From: an uncultured Eubacteriales bacterium
GTDB taxonomy: Bacteria > Bacillota > Clostridia > Oscillospirales > Oscillospiraceae
Assembly (NCBI GenBank): GCA_900549475.1
Contig: UROF01000046.1
Span: 1-11,546 of the forward strand
Reading direction: 5' to 3'
DNA length: 11,546 nucleotides
Every line of letters begins with the position of its first letter. Positions within the stretch are counted from its first letter, which is position 1. The notes under the pieces were generated by a model. That model ran no database searches and had not been told where the DNA came from. It saw only the letters and a program-made list of their open reading frames with translations. This document shows, piece by piece, positions 1 to 7,310 of the stretch. A program made the position numbers and the translations under genes.

Positions 1-3
1 TTA

Positions 4-1155
4 TTATATCTCTTCTGGCAGTATCGCGCCTACTTTTCTGTGCGGTATTGCCCTATATTCCTGACACTTCCTTTTCAGATAGGTTTTATATTTTTTGGCA
101 AGAGATTCATCAGAAGAAGTGTCCTCTGGAAAAATCCTTGATAGAAAGAGGACGTATGCACAGGTCAACTGATTCAGCATCAAACAAATCTCAGAACGAT
201 CATCTTCTCCCTGGTCGATAAAGAATGGCGTAAATTCGATCTCGTTGGGGTCGAGGGTGATGGAGGCCTCCGTCAGTTGCTTATTTTTGGGGCTGCCCAA
301 AATAATACGGCATGTCCACGGGTTGATTCGAATCAGCGTATCACATGTTTTTTTGTCAAATGCAGGGGCATACACCATATAAACAGTATCCCGATACAGC
401 GGATACAGTTTTTTCCTTTTCAGGCGGGAGTATCCAGAGGCCAGAGGATCAAATTTTCCGGATTGATGCAGGGCATATTGATCGGGAAAGCAGAAGGCAT
501 ACTGCGTTTTAAATTTGAGAGTATCATCCTCTTCACCGGGTAGTTTTGGTACGGCTGTCTTATGACAGCTTGGTTTATAACACATGGCCAAGGGTGTCAG
601 CAATAACTTCAGATCATAGTAGGCGGCAAGGGAATCCTTCACAGACAATAAAGGGGCAAAGGTCATTCCCCTAATCGGGGCAGAGTAATATGCCTGGCAG
701 CAGCGGGAAGAATATCCGGACAGAATAGCACCAATCAGCGTTAATCTGGCACGCTGTGCGTCATTTTGCCGGGAAGGTTTTGAAGATTTGGAGTGGACAT
801 AGAGATTCAGCCAGTCCAGTCCTTTTTTGATGTCAGTAGACGAAGGTGGCTTGATGCTTTGCCCTGCCCAAAGGATGCTGGGTAAAAAGGACTTGTCTAC
901 AGGGATCTTTACATATTCGCATTGCGGATCATTCTTAGCCAGTTCTTTTTTCAGTTCTCTCTTTAATTCTTTTTTGCTTGTACAAAATCCTTTTTTTCTG
1001 GTGTTGGAATGACAGATTACATACCCTCGGCTATGGTTGTCATATTCGAGGATATAAACACAGGGCTGGTCACAAGAGGTTTTAAAATATGAGAGTAGGG
1101 AAGCTGAGTCGTGTGAGGAGAGATTGGCAGTTGTTTCTTCCTTTTGTTCGACCAT
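4..1155 (-). CDS. orphan hypothetical protein, 383 aa
   Basis: I do not recognise this family. The ATG at 1155 has a strong ribosome binding site (AAGGAGG, 8 nt upstream), and the gene ends in two consecutive TAA stops. The product is soluble, with no signal peptide or membrane segment. It has a lysine-rich stretch near residues 50-75 and many scattered cysteines and tyrosines (for example RCC near residue 150). The C-terminus is charged and basic. The gene is visibly richer in A and T than the genes from 3186 onward and lies divergent from a serine recombinase, so it is probably cargo of an integrated element. No catalytic motif could be picked out. That it is a real gene is fairly sure; its function is unknown. 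Confidence 0.8.
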   Translation of the reverse strand: MVEQKEETTANLSSHDSASLLSYFKTSCDQPCVYILEYDNHSRGYVICHSNTRKKGFCTSKKELKRELKKELAKNDPQCEYVKIPVDKSFLPSILWAGQSIKPPSSTDIKKGLDWLNLYVHSKSSKPSRQNDAQRARLTLIGAILSGYSSRCCQAYYSAPIRGMTFAPLLSVKDSLAAYYDLKLLLTPLAMCYKPSCHKTAVPKLPGEEDDTLKFKTQYAFCFPDQYALHQSGKFDPLASGYSRLKRKKLYPLYRDTVYMVYAPAFDKKTCDTLIRINPWTCRIILGSPKNKQLTEASITLDPNEIEFTPFFIDQGEDDRSEICLMLNQLTCAYVLFLSRIFPEDTSSDESLAKKYKTYLKRKCQEYRAIPHRKVGAILPEEI

Positions 1156-1187
1156 AGGGGATTCCTCCTTGCAACAAGATATCTCTT

Positions 1188-1216
1188 ATTATATAGGAAA
1201 CAGAAGGGGTAGTAAA
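1188..1216 (-). promoter_or_regulatory. sigma-A promoter of the orphan gene
   Basis: On the minus strand a TTTACT -35 box (1211-1216) and a perfect TATAAT -10 box (1188-1193) are 17 nt apart. The predicted start is near 1181, giving a leader of about 25 nt before the ATG at 1155. Confidence 0.7.
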
Positions 1217-1278
1217 TTCTGATGATTTTTTTGACGGAAATGCATCAGAGAACTTGCGCCTGCGGCAAAATGTGTTGG

Positions 1279-1306
1279 TTGTGTTTTGTGAAATACGTGA
1301 TATAAT
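1279..1306 (+). promoter_or_regulatory. sigma-A promoter of the recombinase gene
   Basis: A perfect TATAAT (1301-1306) is preceded by TGA, an extended -10. A TTGTGT -35-like box (1279-1284) lies 16 nt upstream. The transcript would start near 1313 and the ribosome binding site GGAGG (1325-1329) precedes the ATG at 1336. It diverges from the promoter at 1188-1216, and the 60-odd bases between them could hold a shared control site. Confidence 0.65.
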
Positions 1307-1335
1307 CATGATAAAACGAACTTTGGAGGAACGCC

Positions 1336-3003
1336 ATGGATATCCATACCATACGTCAGCAGCTCAGGCGAATGAGCATCTATGACATCCCCTTACGGGT
1401 GACCTTCTACGCCCGGGTATCCAGCGAGTCCGATGAGCAGCTGAATTCCCTGGGGAACCAAATAACCTATTATGAGGATCTGATTGGCCGCAATATCCAC
1501 TGGACCTATGTGAAAGGCTATATTGACGAGGGGCTCTCTGCCGCCACTACAAAGAATCGGGAGAATTTCCACCGGATGATCGAGGATGGAGAGGCGGGAC
1601 TTTTTGATCTGGTCATTACCAAGGAGATCACTCGTTTTGCCAGAAATACCCTGGATTCCATCCAGTATACCCGCAGATTGCTGTCCGCCGGGGTAGGGGT
1701 GTTTTTCCAGAATGACAACATCAACACCCTGGATGAGGACAGCGAGCTGCGGTTGACCATCATGTCCGGCATCGCCCAGGATGAGCTGCGCAAGCTGTCC
1801 AGCCGGGTGAAGTTTGGTCATCAGCAGGCCATCAAGAAGAGTGTGGTGCTGGGCAACAGCCGGATCTTTGGTTATCGGAAGGACGGCGGCCGGCTGGTGA
1901 TCGACGAGGAGGAGGCCCCCATGGTGCGGGAACTGTTTGAGCGCTATGCTACCGGTGAATACTCCATGAAGCAGTTGGAGACACTGTTTTGGGAAAAGGG
2001 GTACCACAATCATAACGGCAAGAAAATCGCCCACACCACCATGTCCGGGGTCATCGCCAACCCAAAGTACAAGGGTTACTATGTGGGCAATAAGGTGAAG
2101 GTTATTGACCTTTTTACTAAGAAGCAGAAATTCCTCCCGCCGGAGGAGTGGGTGATGTTCAAAGATGAGACGGGGGAGATCGTCCCTGCCATCGTGGACG
2201 AGGCCCTGTGGGATCAGGCCAACACAGTGCTGAAAAAGCGCAGCGAGGATGTGAAGAACCGCCAGGGGATCTGCAACCACGCCAATCTCCTGACGGGAAA
2301 GCTCTACTGCACCCACTGCGGCGCCGCCTATTACCGCCGGGACAGCGTGGACCGCTCCGGACGAAAGAACAGCAAATGGGTATGTTCCGGTAAGATCAAG
2401 AACGGGGCTGATTCCTGCCCCTCCTTTGCGGTTTATGAAGAGGAGCTCAAGCCCATTTTATACAAAGTGCTCCGGGAGACGGAGGTGGATGCCCAGGCCC
2501 TCATCGAGGAGTATGTGGAGATGTATAAGTCCCTGGACCGGGAGGGGGACCTGGAGCAGCAGATCCGGCGGCTGGAAGAGACCATTGCCACGGTGGAAAA
2601 AAAGCAGCAGAAGCTGTTGACTTTCAACGCCCTGGGGGAGCTGTCGGACAGGGATTTCCTCACCATGAACCGGCAGTGCGGCCAGGAGCTGGAGACGGCC
2701 CGGGGGGAGCTCATGGAGCTGACGGCCCAGCGGGATAGCGCCAAGGATTTCAAGGAGCATATCGATACCATCCGCCGGGTGCTGCGGGAGGCGGAGCGGG
2801 ATGCCGCCGAGGGCATCATCAACAAGGAATTTGTGGACAAGTATATCGACAGGATCTTTGCCACCATGGAGGACGACGGCTCCATGCGCCTGCAGATCAA
2901 GATATTTACCGGAGAGACCACGGAGAAATACCTCCAGAATCTCAGGAGCCGTACGGGCCACACGTTCAAGAAGATGATCGAGTCCTACGAGAAGAACCTG
3001 TAA
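1336..3003 (+). CDS. large serine recombinase (site-specific integrase)
   Basis: This is a 555-residue DNA recombinase of the large serine family, which integrates and excises phages and conjugative or mobilisable elements. The N-terminal resolvase domain (about residues 20-165) carries YARVSS with the catalytic serine at about 29 and Arg27. ITRFARN contains Arg100 and Arg103, equivalent to the active-site arginines of gamma-delta resolvase. A recombinase domain (about 175-300) follows. Next comes a zinc-ribbon domain with Cys325, Cys328, Cys350 and Cys361, then a predicted coiled coil (about 400-470) of the kind that controls direction of integration. GGAGG six bases upstream supports the ATG start. 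All key residues are present and the length is normal, so it should be active. The next gene outward is an AT-rich orphan, and ordinary chromosomal genes begin after its terminator. Confidence 0.95.
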   Translation: MDIHTIRQQLRRMSIYDIPLRVTFYARVSSESDEQLNSLGNQITYYEDLIGRNIHWTYVKGYIDEGLSAATTKNRENFHRMIEDGEAGLFDLVITKEITRFARNTLDSIQYTRRLLSAGVGVFFQNDNINTLDEDSELRLTIMSGIAQDELRKLSSRVKFGHQQAIKKSVVLGNSRIFGYRKDGGRLVIDEEEAPMVRELFERYATGEYSMKQLETLFWEKGYHNHNGKKIAHTTMSGVIANPKYKGYYVGNKVKVIDLFTKKQKFLPPEEWVMFKDETGEIVPAIVDEALWDQANTVLKKRSEDVKNRQGICNHANLLTGKLYCTHCGAAYYRRDSVDRSGRKNSKWVCSGKIKNGADSCPSFAVYEEELKPILYKVLRETEVDAQALIEEYVEMYKSLDREGDLEQQIRRLEETIATVEKKQQKLLTFNALGELSDRDFLTMNRQCGQELETARGELMELTAQRDSAKDFKEHIDTIRRVLREAERDAAEGIINKEFVDKYIDRIFATMEDDGSMRLQIKIFTGETTEKYLQNLRSRTGHTFKKMIESYEKNL

Positions 3004-3017
3004 CCATTATCTGAGCA

Positions 3018-3066
3018 AAAACAGCAGAGGAGAGGCGGATGACTGCCTCTCCTCTGCTGTTTTCTC
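3018..3066 (+). terminator. intrinsic terminator after the recombinase
   Basis: A perfect 19-bp inverted repeat (3018-3036 with 3045-3063) encloses an 8-nt loop, 14 nt after the recombinase stop. Its outer A/T pairs supply the U-rich tail, and because they are symmetrical the structure may also work on the minus strand. Confidence 0.85.
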
Positions 3067-3123
3067 TGCTGCAGAAGTGGGACTGCTCATAAGAGAATTA
3101 CAAAAAAGATAACATAGCGGCCC

Positions 3124-3151
3124 TTGCATCCTGGCGGGAGTATGGTACACT
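3124..3151 (+). promoter_or_regulatory. promoter of the HD/DUF5662 operon
   Basis: The -10 box TACACT (3146-3151) is preceded by TGG, an extended -10. A weak -35 box TTGCAT (3124-3129) lies 16 nt upstream. The predicted start is near 3158, ahead of the GGAGG ribosome binding site at 3176-3180. Confidence 0.5.
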
Positions 3152-3185
3152 GAGTAAAGAATTCGATGATCCGACGGAGGTACAC

Positions 3186-3845
3186 ATGGTCACCTATGAT
3201 ACGCTGCGGCGGGATGCCGCCATCAACACCTATATCACCAGGGCGGATGAATCCCTCTCTGCCCTGGGCTTTACAGAACACAGCTTTCCCCATGTCTGCC
3301 GGGTGGCGGAGCTGGCGGGGGAGATCCTGCGGACGCTGGGTTATGATGAACATGAGATTGAGCTGGCCCGGATTGCCGCTTATCTCCACGATATCGGCAA
3401 TCTGGTCAACCGGGTGGATCACTCCCAGAGCGGGGCGGTGATGGCTTTCCGTATTCTGGACCATATGGATATGGATGCCGCCGATGTGGCCACGGTGGTC
3501 ACTGCCATCGGTAACCACGACGAGGGCACCGGTGTGCCGGTGAACGCTACGGCGGCGGCGCTGATCCTGGCGGATAAGTCCGATGTACGCCGCAACCGTG
3601 TGCGTAACCGTGATATCGCGACGTTTGATATCCATGACCGGGTCAACTACTCTGTGGAGCACTCCGCGCTGCGGGTCCTGCCGGAGGAGAAGGTGGCCCT
3701 GCTGGAGCTGACCGTAGATACCAAATTCAGCTCTGTTATGGATTTCTTTGAGATCTTCATGAAACGGATGCTGCTCTGCCGCCGGGCAGCAGAGAGATTG
3801 GGCCTGCGGTTTCAGCTGGAAATCAATGGTCAGCAGCTTATCTGA
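3186..3845 (+). CDS. HD-domain phosphohydrolase
   Basis: This 219-residue cytoplasmic protein belongs to the HD superfamily of metal-dependent phosphohydrolases, whose members cleave nucleotides, cyclic dinucleotides or other phosphoesters. The visible ligand set is His36 (PHVCRV), the His68-Asp69 pair in AYLHDIGN, His111 in GNHD, and Asp130 in LADKSD. The fold therefore spans about residues 30-135. The C-terminal 80 residues contain DIHDRVNY and a SSVMDFFEIF segment, which I recall as constant in a clostridial subgroup of unknown substrate. GGAGG is 5 nt before the ATG. The stop overlaps the ribosome binding site of the next gene, so the two are co-transcribed and probably translationally coupled. 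The substrate cannot be read from the sequence. Confidence 0.88.
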   Translation: MVTYDTLRRDAAINTYITRADESLSALGFTEHSFPHVCRVAELAGEILRTLGYDEHEIELARIAAYLHDIGNLVNRVDHSQSGAVMAFRILDHMDMDAADVATVVTAIGNHDEGTGVPVNATAAALILADKSDVRRNRVRNRDIATFDIHDRVNYSVEHSALRVLPEEKVALLELTVDTKFSSVMDFFEIFMKRMLLCRRAAERLGLRFQLEINGQQLI

Positions 3846-3858
3846 GGAGGCAGATGGG

Positions 3859-4395
3859 ATGAACTGGTGGGGACACTTTCATACCATAACCGCTCACAAG
3901 CTCCTGGTGATGAAGCACTGCTTTAAGGTGGGCCTGTACCGCCAGGGCCTGCTCCACGATATGTCCAAATACAGTCCTACGGAATTTCTGGTAGGGGCGC
4001 GGTATTACCAGGGGGACCGCAGCCCCAATGAGATCGAGCGGCTGGAGACCGGCGTATCCTCCGCCTGGCTCCACCACAAGGGGCGCAACAAGCATCATCT
4101 GGAGTACTGGGTGGACTATGCGCCGGAGCTGGGCTATCGGATGGGCGGCATGGAGATGCCGGTGAACTATGTAGTGGAGATGTTCTGCGACCGGGTAGCT
4201 GCCAGCAAGATCTATCAGAAGGAACGTTATACCGACGCCTCACCCTGGGAATACTATGCCCGTTCGGCGGATCACTATCTGATCCACCCCAACACAGCGG
4301 CTTTGCTGGAAAAGCTGCTGCTGATGCTCCGGGATGAGGGAGAGGAAAAGACATTCGCGTACATCCGCAGAGAGGTCCTGGGTAAAAGAAGCTGA
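3859..4395 (+). CDS. DUF5662 family protein, HD-like
   Basis: I recognise the DUF5662 family from its opening (a WGH segment, then a basic helix), from LLHDMSKYSPTEF at about residues 31-43 and from HHKGRNKHHLEYW at about 72-84. An open frame exists from 3826, but GAGGAGG (3844-3850) sits 8 nt before the ATG at 3859, and family members start there, giving 178 residues. His33-Asp34, the paired histidines 72/73 and 79/80, and Asp111 in MFCDRVAASK have the order of an HD metal site, so a hydrolase-like fold is a reasonable inference. No function is established that I know of; some databases mislabel relatives as catalase. It follows the HD gene by 13 nt. Confidence 0.85.
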   Translation: MNWWGHFHTITAHKLLVMKHCFKVGLYRQGLLHDMSKYSPTEFLVGARYYQGDRSPNEIERLETGVSSAWLHHKGRNKHHLEYWVDYAPELGYRMGGMEMPVNYVVEMFCDRVAASKIYQKERYTDASPWEYYARSADHYLIHPNTAALLEKLLLMLRDEGEEKTFAYIRREVLGKRS

Positions 4396-4425
4396 TTCCT
4401 TCTTATCCAAAATGGACGATTTTAC

Positions 4426-4454
4426 TTGTCATATTCGCTTCTTTCCGGTAAACT
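4426..4454 (+). promoter_or_regulatory. sigma-A promoter of the DUF1576 gene
   Basis: TTGTCA (4426-4431) and TAAACT (4449-4454) have an ideal 17-nt spacer, predicting transcription from about 4461. Upstream start codons at 4457 and 4463 are then outside or at the very edge of the mRNA, which supports the ATG at 4484. Confidence 0.75.
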
Positions 4455-4483
4455 GAATGTGTATGAAAAGAAAGAGGTGGCTT

Positions 4484-5761
4484 ATGACAGAGGAACGGGG
4501 AAAACGGGTCACAGAACTGCTGCATGACAGGCTGTACCTGGTCCTGCTGGCTGTGGCAGGAGTGCTGCTGGCGTTTGCGGTGATTGCCCAACCGGATATG
4601 TCCCTTTTGACAGGATGGTGGCACATCCAGCTCAGCGAGGCGGGATTGATCACTGACCCCATGGCTACAGGCGGCGTGGGATCTGCACTGCTCAACGCGT
4701 CACTGATCCTGCTGATCTGTACGATGCTGATCCGCGCCATGAAGCTTCCTTTTACCGGTGTGACCTTTGCCTGCCTTTTTATGATGGCGGGGTTCGCCAT
4801 GCTGGGGAAGAATCTGGTGAATATCACCCCCATTATCTTTGGCGGATGGCTGTATGCCCGCTATCGGAGGGAACCATTCTCCCAGTATATCTATATGACT
4901 TTATTTGGCACCTGCCTGTCCCCCATGGTGAGCTTTCTCCTGGTCTATATGGACCCTGTGATCCACTGGCCGGCTATGGCCCTGTGCGGTATGGTGATCG
5001 GTTTTCTGATCCCTGCCATTTCACGCTATACCGTGCGTATCCATCAGGGCTATAACCTCTATAACGTGGGATTTGCCGCAGGATTTCTCGGCCTGGGGGT
5101 AGCTAGTATCCTCAAGGGCGTGGGCGTGGAATTCAAGATCCACGAGAGTTGGAGCCAGGACGGACATGTGCTGCTGTGCGTGATGATGACAGTGCTGTTA
5201 GTCGCTTTGCTGGCCCTGGGGGTGTTCCTGGGCTGCCGCAGCTGGCAGGATTATCGCCCTATCCTCCGGCATTCCGGCCGGGCGGTGGCAGATTTTTTCT
5301 TGCTGGACGGACCGGGAACCTGTTTTGTCAATATGGCGCTGGTGGGGGCCATTGGCTTTGCTTACCTGCTGGCGCAGGCACCGCAGGGAGTCCGACTCAA
5401 TGGCCCGCTGGTTTGCTGTCTGCTGAGCATGATGGGCTTTGGCGCTTTCGGAAAGCACCCGAAAAATGTCGTGCCCGTAATGGCGGGAGCGATCCTGGCC
5501 GCTTTTCTCCTGGTGGAGGTGCCGATCACATCCCCAGGAGTGCTGCTGGCCAGCCTCCTCTGTACAGGCCTTGCGCCTATTGCCGGGCAGTTTGGCTGGT
5601 ATTGGGGAGTAGCGGCAGGCTTCCTCCACATGACGATCGTACAGAATACCGCCCTTCTCCACGGAGGCATGAACTTATATAACAATGGCTTTGCTGCGGG
5701 CCTGGTCTGCATATTGCTGATCCCCATCATCGAAGGAATCAAGCCCGAGCCGAAGGAGTGA
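4484..5761 (+). CDS. DUF1576 multi-pass membrane protein
   Basis: This 425-residue integral membrane protein has many hydrophobic helices and matches the DUF1576 family, whose role is not known to me. It consists of two related halves. A block with MMAGFAMLGKNLVNITP (about 100-116) recurs as MMGFGAFGKHPKNVVP (about 316-331), and GYNLYNVGFAAG (about 189-200) recurs as GMNLYNNGFAAG (about 395-406). Duplicated halves of this sort are typical of transporters, and the repeated Asn/Gly motifs may line a substrate site; this is inference. The frame is open from 4457, but the promoter position and the AGAGGTG ribosome binding site at 4473-4479 favour 4484. The stop lies 6 nt before the next gene, pointing to a two-gene operon. 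Confidence 0.9.
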   Translation: MTEERGKRVTELLHDRLYLVLLAVAGVLLAFAVIAQPDMSLLTGWWHIQLSEAGLITDPMATGGVGSALLNASLILLICTMLIRAMKLPFTGVTFACLFMMAGFAMLGKNLVNITPIIFGGWLYARYRREPFSQYIYMTLFGTCLSPMVSFLLVYMDPVIHWPAMALCGMVIGFLIPAISRYTVRIHQGYNLYNVGFAAGFLGLGVASILKGVGVEFKIHESWSQDGHVLLCVMMTVLLVALLALGVFLGCRSWQDYRPILRHSGRAVADFFLLDGPGTCFVNMALVGAIGFAYLLAQAPQGVRLNGPLVCCLLSMMGFGAFGKHPKNVVPVMAGAILAAFLLVEVPITSPGVLLASLLCTGLAPIAGQFGWYWGVAAGFLHMTIVQNTALLHGGMNLYNNGFAAGLVCILLIPIIEGIKPEPKE

Positions 5762-5767
5762 CACAGT

Positions 5768-6130
5768 TTGAAAAAAAATATGCATATGGCGCGCCGGAGG
5801 ATGAGCCATGTGATCGATGAATTATATACGGCGCTGTTCCGCCTGGGCGGGGAAGAGGTAGAGCTTCGCCTGCGCAAGGAGGAGAACGGTCTGCGCCTGA
5901 TGGCCCGGGGGGATTTTCTGCCGGAGCACCTGAGCCAGGTGGAACGGATGGCGGAGATGCTCCAGCCCGCCGTGCGGAACCGTGCCCTGGTGGAAACCTA
6001 TTGGGAACTGGCGGGCGGCGACCAGTATACCAGTGACAGCGAGCTGTCGCTGGTAGGGCAGATGTTGGATGAGGCTAAGGTGGAGATCCTGGACGGCGAG
6101 GTGAAAATGGATCTCTATCTGGGCTTTTGA
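5768..6130 (+). CDS. small protein linked to the DUF1576 gene, TTG start
   Basis: This is a 120-residue soluble, acidic and basic mixed protein of unknown family. I chose the TTG at 5768: AAGGAG (5753-5758) lies 9 nt before it, whereas the first ATG (5780) would be 21 nt away. The ribosome binding site overlaps the end of the DUF1576 gene, so translation is probably coupled. The sequence reads as an alpha/beta domain: a helix with MSHVIDELYTALFRLGG, a strand pair around VELRLRKEENGLRLMARG, a helix near LSQVERMAEML, and a closing strand DGEVKMDLYLGF. No catalytic motif is visible. A regulatory or accessory role for the membrane protein is a guess from position only. Confidence 0.8.
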   Translation: MKKNMHMARRRMSHVIDELYTALFRLGGEEVELRLRKEENGLRLMARGDFLPEHLSQVERMAEMLQPAVRNRALVETYWELAGGDQYTSDSELSLVGQMLDEAKVEILDGEVKMDLYLGF

Positions 6131-6150
6131 CGGCATCCGATAAAAAACCA

Positions 6151-6179
6151 TTGTATTTTGCAGCAATTTGATGTATACT
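6151..6179 (+). promoter_or_regulatory. sigma-A promoter of the small membrane protein gene
   Basis: TTGTAT (6151-6156) and TATACT (6174-6179) are 17 nt apart. The predicted start near 6186 leaves a leader of about 26 nt. An in-frame ATG at 6158 lies inside the promoter, so translation should begin at 6212. Confidence 0.75.
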
Positions 6180-6211
6180 ATCACCACAGTTCAAATACGG
6201 GAGGTTCTACC

Positions 6212-6406
6212 ATGAAGAACACATGGCATTTCGTTTTGAAAATCATTGGTTTGTCTCTGGCTCTGGCCGGGCTGATTTGCCTGGTGGTGGGATATTGGGA
6301 TGCCCTGACGACCGGCGCTGCTGAGCTGAAGAAGTGTGTGGCCGGAAAGTGCCGGGGCAAGTGCTCTGAGTTTGATGATTACGACGACGACCTGTTGTAT
6401 GAATAA
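6212..6406 (+). CDS. single-pass small membrane protein, 64 aa
   Basis: GGGAGG (6199-6204) is 7 nt before the ATG at 6212. After four residues a hydrophobic helix (about residues 6-28, containing LALAGLICLVVGYW) would anchor it in the membrane. An amphipathic stretch with a cysteine cluster follows (Cys42, Cys47, Cys51, in KKCVAGKCRGKC), then a very acidic tail, SEFDDYDDDLLYE. The cysteine and aspartate groups could bind a metal or partner, but no family function is known to me; short proteins of this shape are, as I recall, common in Oscillospiraceae. It has its own promoter and terminator and is therefore monocistronic. Confidence 0.85.
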   Translation: MKNTWHFVLKIIGLSLALAGLICLVVGYWDALTTGAAELKKCVAGKCRGKCSEFDDYDDDLLYE

Positions 6407-6433
6407 TGATCTCACGCTGTTTGGTGGGAGATA

Positions 6434-6473
6434 AAAAACGGGCCCGCAGCATTTTTGCTGCGGGTCCGTTTTT
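6434..6473. terminator. bidirectional intrinsic terminator
   Basis: An 18-bp stem (6434-6451 with 6456-6473, one G-U pair) with a TTTT loop is flanked by A and T runs on both sides. It can end the plus-strand small membrane protein transcript and the converging minus-strand VTC-family transcript. Confidence 0.88.
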
Positions 6474-6489
6474 GTGCTCTGCTGCTGTG

Positions 6490-7155
6490 TCATACGGGGA
6501 GACGGGTACCGGGAAAAGGTTTGCGCCGGGGAGCAGTCTCTTCCAGCAGGCATAAGATATTGTCAGGGATCGTACGGCTGTAGCTGATTTCCAGCAGCAT
6601 GCGGCCGGATTGATCCGCGGTGTCTCTGGCCAACAGGTCAGGGTCCAGAAAGTCCATGTGCTGCAGTGTGATACGGATGTCGCTGTCCAAAGCGACCCAG
6701 AGATCCAGTCCATCCAGGGTATACGCTTCCCGATGGTAGGTGAGAAGGACCTGGGGAAGGAGCATCTGTTCTGTCAGTGAGGTGTGGAAGTCCCGCAGGA
6801 CGGGATTGCGCCGTGCCAGCAGCCAGTCGGTCTCGCCAGCCAGCAGAGCCCGGCATTCGGCCTCTGTGACCATGGCGGAATCCTGCTCTTCGCCTAGATA
6901 TCGCTCCAGAATGAGATAAGTGGGGTCGTTGTTGTAGTAATGAAGGGCAAAATCGGAGCGGTTATCGGATTGCTGTCCGTGGGCGGGGAGGACCCGGTTG
7001 CGGTAGCTGGCAAAAAAGAGTGTGTGAATCCAGCTTTCTGATGCGCCGGTATCTTGGATCGCGGCAGAGGTCGTCAGATGGCTGCGCAGGGCGTCGTAAT
7101 CGGTTTTTGTGATCGCATATTTCAGCGTGTGAAGATAGGGATGCATCGTTGCCAT
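6490..7155 (-). CDS. divergent VTC (polyphosphate polymerase) domain protein
   Basis: The frame is open from 7191, but AAGGAGG lies 7 nt before the ATG at 7155, giving 221 residues. Segments align in order with the bacterial VTC domain, which makes polyphosphate from nucleotide in a basic tunnel: HTLKYAITKTDYDALRSHL near the start, a HYYNNDP segment (72-78), LLAGETDWLL (104-113), TYHREAY (139-145), ALDSDIR (155-161), MDFLDPDL (167-174) and LLEISY (187-192). Glu84, Arg142 and Glu189 are retained. The arginines expected before HYYNNDP are Ala70 and His72, the lysine expected after Glu84-Arg85 is Tyr86, and the lysine of the usual LEVKY is Ser191. It is therefore probably catalytically weak or inactive, perhaps a binding or scaffold protein. 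Family alignment is from memory. Confidence 0.75.
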   Translation of the reverse strand: MATMHPYLHTLKYAITKTDYDALRSHLTTSAAIQDTGASESWIHTLFFASYRNRVLPAHGQQSDNRSDFALHYYNNDPTYLILERYLGEEQDSAMVTEAECRALLAGETDWLLARRNPVLRDFHTSLTEQMLLPQVLLTYHREAYTLDGLDLWVALDSDIRITLQHMDFLDPDLLARDTADQSGRMLLEISYSRTIPDNILCLLEETAPRRKPFPGTRLPV

Positions 7156-7215
7156 GAGGTATCCTCCTTTTGACACTATCAAAATAACCAAGGAAAAAGA
7201 ACTGGATATGACTGG

Positions 7216-7244
7216 ATTTTAAACAAAGTGTTAAGAAGAATGAA
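7216..7244 (-). promoter_or_regulatory. possible promoter of the VTC-family gene
   Basis: On the minus strand a TAAAAT -10 box (7216-7221) lies 17 nt after a weak TTCATT -35 box (7239-7244). A separate promoter is expected because the terminator at 7267-7304 cuts this gene off from the glycosyltransferase gene. Confidence 0.35.
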
Positions 7245-7266
7245 AAAAGGATGAAGCATCCCGGAG

Positions 7267-7304
7267 AAAAAACGGCGGGCTTCCCCTGAGAAGGAAGTCC
7301 GCCG
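7267..7304 (-). terminator. intrinsic terminator after the glycosyltransferase gene
   Basis: A 12-bp stem (7273-7284 with 7293-7304, one G-U pair) is followed on the minus strand by six T residues (7267-7272), starting 6 nt after the stop codon. Confidence 0.85.
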
Positions 7305-7310
7305 GTATTG

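Noticed and set aside
1393..2316. A 307-codon open frame on the minus strand within the recombinase gene.
   Set aside because: It is a mirror of a GC-rich coding region; the plus frame has complete recombinase motifs and this one has no ribosome binding site.
7170..7240. A CATA element upstream of the VTC-family gene as a sigma-K promoter.
   Set aside because: The downstream bases of the -10 do not fit (CATATCCAG), so it is no better than chance.
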